Shown: positions 62,244-64,000 of the stretch, one piece after another | Layout: each line of letters opens with the position of its first letter | Position numbering within the stretch: position 1 is the stretch's first letter | From: Burkholderiales bacterium | GTDB taxonomy: Bacteria > Pseudomonadota > Gammaproteobacteria > Burkholderiales > Burkholderiaceae_C | Length of the DNA: 64,000 nucleotides | Direction: 5' to 3' | Assembly (NCBI GenBank): GCA_028868305.1 | Contig: JAGWUS010000006.1 | Location: 1 to 64,000 of the forward strand | Made by a program: the position numbers and the translations under genes | The notes under the pieces: model-generated | Seen by the model: the letters and a program-made list of their open reading frames with translations, nothing else | Database searches by the model: none | What the model was told of the DNA's origin: nothing

Positions 62244-62878
62244 CAGGTAAGCGGCAGCTGATTCTGGTTTCTCAAGATGAGGGCTTGATAGCCCATTGGC
62301 AGCGTGTTTTTGGCAAGAGCCGCTCACGCGTGGCAAACGGTTTGAATGATCTTTCCAAACGCCAAAGAGACGCAGATGCCATCCTATGGGTTGACGATTC
62401 CCTGTCGTCACCCCCAGACTGGCGGAGCGAAGAATGGCAGAGCCTGCTCAGCATTCCTCATGTGCGGGTGGTCGCAGCCAGTTCCAACCCCGGTGATGAC
62501 AAGGCGATAGAAGCACTGGATGCAGGTTGTGCGGGTTACTGCCACGCCTATGCTGACGCGGCAACGTTGCGTCAAGTAGAACAGGTCATTGAGGCGGGTC
62601 AAGTCTGGATTGGCAAGAATTTGATGGGTCGTCTGTTGCACGGCACCAGCCGGATAGCAGGTGCTGCCCGCGGAGAAATTCAGGACTGGGGTATGACACT
62701 ATCCCAACGGGAGCGAGAAGTCGCCATTCTGGCAGCCAATGGGGCGTCAAATCAGGCTATAGCGGCAGACTGCGGCATTTCAGAGCGAACGGTCAAAGCC
62801 CATTTAACCTCTGTATTTAGCAAGCTAAATATCACAGACCGCTTGCAGTTGGCTCTCAGAGTCCATGGAATCAGTTGA
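62240..62878 (+). CDS. LuxR/NarL-type transcriptional regulator with degenerate receiver
   Basis: A 212-aa regulator. The N-terminal 130 residues resemble a response-regulator receiver (LILVSQDEGLIAHWQRVFG, AILWVDDS, VRVVAASSNPGDDKAIEALDAGCAGYCHAYADA) but the acidic pocket is incomplete, so phosphorylation is doubtful. The C-terminal helix-turn-helix is typical: LSQREREVAILAANGASNQAIAADCGISERTVKAHLTSVFSKLNI. It is coupled to the secretion adaptor and directly upstream of the adhesin, which it probably controls. No histidine kinase is nearby. Confidence 0.88.
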   Translation: MTGKRQLILVSQDEGLIAHWQRVFGKSRSRVANGLNDLSKRQRDADAILWVDDSLSSPPDWRSEEWQSLLSIPHVRVVAASSNPGDDKAIEALDAGCAGYCHAYADAATLRQVEQVIEAGQVWIGKNLMGRLLHGTSRIAGAARGEIQDWGMTLSQREREVAILAANGASNQAIAADCGISERTVKAHLTSVFSKLNITDRLQLALRVHGIS

Positions 62879-62895
62879 CTATTGCGTGGCCGGAC

Positions 62896-62913
62896 ATTGT
62901 ACTTAAGGACAAT
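62896..62913 (+). promoter_or_regulatory. 18-bp near-perfect palindrome upstream of the adhesin gene
   Basis: ATTGTACTTAAGGACAAT reads the same on the other strand at 16 of 18 bases (ATTGT-N-CTTAAG-N-ACAAT). It begins 18 bases after the LuxR-type gene stop and ends 65 bases before the adhesin ATG, the right place for a regulator operator. A second small repeat, GCAAAT-N4-ATTTGC, follows at about 62944. Binding is inferred. Confidence 0.55.
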
Positions 62914-62978
62914 AGGCGGCTACTGGTAGATCCCCTAAAGTTGGCAAATCCAAATTTGCTGAACTTACGGGTATCTCT

Positions 62979-64000
62979 ATGGCCACCAATCAAATCTCCT
63001 CCCAGGCACGCGGCGTTGTTGTCGTTTTGCAGGGCAAAGCTTGGGTTGTTAGTGAAGGCGGAATTCGCAAACCGCTGCAGGTGGATGATGAAGTACAGGA
63101 AGGCCAGCAAGTTGTCACTGAAGATGGCACCCGTCTTGAACTGGCGCTACCTAACGGCCAGCCATTGATAGTCACTTCCGGTCGCGAATTGCTGATTGAT
63201 GAAAATCTACTCGGTACGGCGTCCACTGACAAAACCGAGGCGGCACTCAAAGACCTGAACAGCGGCTCAGCTGAAGTCAGCCGAATTATTTCCACGGGCG
63301 GAGATCTCTCCGCAGAATTGGACCCTACTGCAGCAGGCCTGACCGGAGGAGGCAACAGTGAGTCTCACAGCTTTGTACGGTTATTGCGCATTCAGGAAGC
63401 TTTAGCTCCGTTAGGTATTGATCGCGCTGCTGATCAGACAACCACCGATCAGCCATTGCAAGAAGGAAATCAGACAGTAGATGCGGGTCGTTTGCTGGCA
63501 GTGAATGACTCTGCCTCTATCCAGGAAGATGCAACGCCTAACACCGTCACTGGTGCGATTCTGGCAAATGACAGCTTGGGCAGCAATCCAAATGCTACGC
63601 CTTTTAGCGCAGGCACCTACGCAGGCCAACATGGTTCGCTGGATCTCCGATCGGACGGGACTTACACGTACACACTGAACAACATTGATCCATTTGTCAA
63701 CGCACTTGGCGTAGGCCAGAGCCTGAAAGACGTTTTCGTCTACACGATCAAAAACGTGAATGGCGCCTCATCGACGGCCCAATTGGTCATCACCATCAAC
63801 GGCGCCAACGATGCACCGTTCACCGTTGCAGATGTGGGCACAACGAATGAAAACACACCGATTGCAGGCAATGTACTTTCTAATGATTCCGATGTTGATG
63901 CTGGCACAGTACTCCATGTCACGCAGTATTCGGTGGGTGGATTCATCTACCCTGCAGGAAGCACCGCCAGTCTGGTCGGCGTTGGTGACCTCATCATCGA
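62979..64000 (+). CDS. LapA-like giant adhesin with retention module (5' part)
   Basis: The first 340 residues of a protein that runs off the window. Residues about 5-130 are a retention module (VVVVLQGKAWVVSEGGIRKPL, VDDEVQEGQQVVTEDGTRLEL) containing TAAG at 117-120, the site cut by LapG-type proteases. A VCBS-like repeat follows (about 168-270: AVNDSASIQEDATPNTVTGAIL, GQHGSLDLRSDGTYTYTLNN), then another Ig-like unit. Such proteins are held in the outer membrane by type I secretion and mediate biofilm attachment under c-di-GMP control. The start ATG 62979 opens the module. Confidence 0.9.
   Translation, partial: MATNQISSQARGVVVVLQGKAWVVSEGGIRKPLQVDDEVQEGQQVVTEDGTRLELALPNGQPLIVTSGRELLIDENLLGTASTDKTEAALKDLNSGSAEVSRIISTGGDLSAELDPTAAGLTGGGNSESHSFVRLLRIQEALAPLGIDRAADQTTTDQPLQEGNQTVDAGRLLAVNDSASIQEDATPNTVTGAILANDSLGSNPNATPFSAGTYAGQHGSLDLRSDGTYTYTLNNIDPFVNALGVGQSLKDVFVYTIKNVNGASSTAQLVITINGANDAPFTVADVGTTNENTPIAGNVLSNDSDVDAGTVLHVTQYSVGGFIYPAGSTASLVGVGDLII

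Noticed and set aside
1-64000. tRNA, rRNA and CRISPR arrays.
   Set aside because: I looked for cloverleaf-like segments with TTCRANNC boxes, rRNA motifs and regularly spaced repeats and saw none; a covariance search would be needed to exclude a tRNA fully.

Overview
The window looks like chromosomal DNA of a betaproteobacterium of the Burkholderiales, most likely a Comamonadaceae (Rhodoferax/Polaromonas-like). The evidence is protein-family content and gene order (bamE-dapB-exbB-exbD-leuS-lptE-holA; hpf-ptsN-hprK; fur divergent from bamE; a proteobacterial gshA/gshB pair; a DUF6352 gene after proA), plus many copies of a roughly 50-bp palindrome-headed repeat that I associate with this family. 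No rRNA, tRNA or CRISPR array was found. The window opens at the tail of an unidentified gene and closes inside a giant adhesin gene.

Layout. 1-9 kb: an IS30-family element lying inside a split copy of the repeat, a crotonase, a LysR regulator, a CaiB/BaiF CoA-transferase with a Dabb protein, malate synthase G, a cysteine-rich CWC protein and a class-C-type serine hydrolase. 9-14.5 kb: AMP nucleosidase, a membrane diguanylate cyclase, a NodI/NodJ-type ABC exporter and the peroxide-sensing ohrR-ohr pair behind a clear operator. 14.5-19 kb: an FNR-like box followed by a metallophosphoesterase overlapping a protein kinase/universal-stress-protein fusion, then srkA and a DUF2520 dehydrogenase. 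18.8-23.6 kb: PAP2 phosphatase and GT39 glycosyltransferase, a tautomerase, a class II amidotransferase, and two exported proteins; the beta-barrel one has a second FNR-like box upstream. 23.8-28 kb: gshB-kup-gshA, in which a potassium importer sits between the two glutathione synthesis genes.

28-45 kb is mostly housekeeping: proA, ilvD, holA, lptE, leuS, exbBD, dapB, bamE, fur, hprK, ptsN, hpf, corA, mtnN. Between ilvD and holA lies a small scarred region with an excalibur-domain protein, a degraded second copy of the holA 3' end, an intact BrnA antitoxin and a BrnT toxin broken by an internal deletion. 45-52 kb: fadD, pntB-pntA, nudJ-mnmA.

52-58 kb is a five-gene operon reading leftward: membrane-fusion protein, RND permease, sulfide:quinone oxidoreductase, a small DUF2892 membrane protein and a CsoR-family repressor whose Cys/no-His ligand pattern resembles sulfur-sensing CstR. 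Its promoter has TTGACA, a 17-bp spacer and a CsoR-like palindrome over the -10. I consider this operon the best candidate for an under-described system. 58-64 kb is a type I secretion locus (ABC transporter, HlyD adaptor, LuxR-type regulator) leading into a LapA-like adhesin with an N-terminal retention module and a TAAG motif typical of LapG-cleaved adhesins; an 18-bp near-perfect palindrome lies between regulator and adhesin.

The most unusual genome-scale signal is the repeat: eight supported copies, three inserted in frame inside conserved genes (srkA, proA, leuS), three supplying the stop codon of a neighbouring gene in the same register, and one interrupted by the IS30 element.
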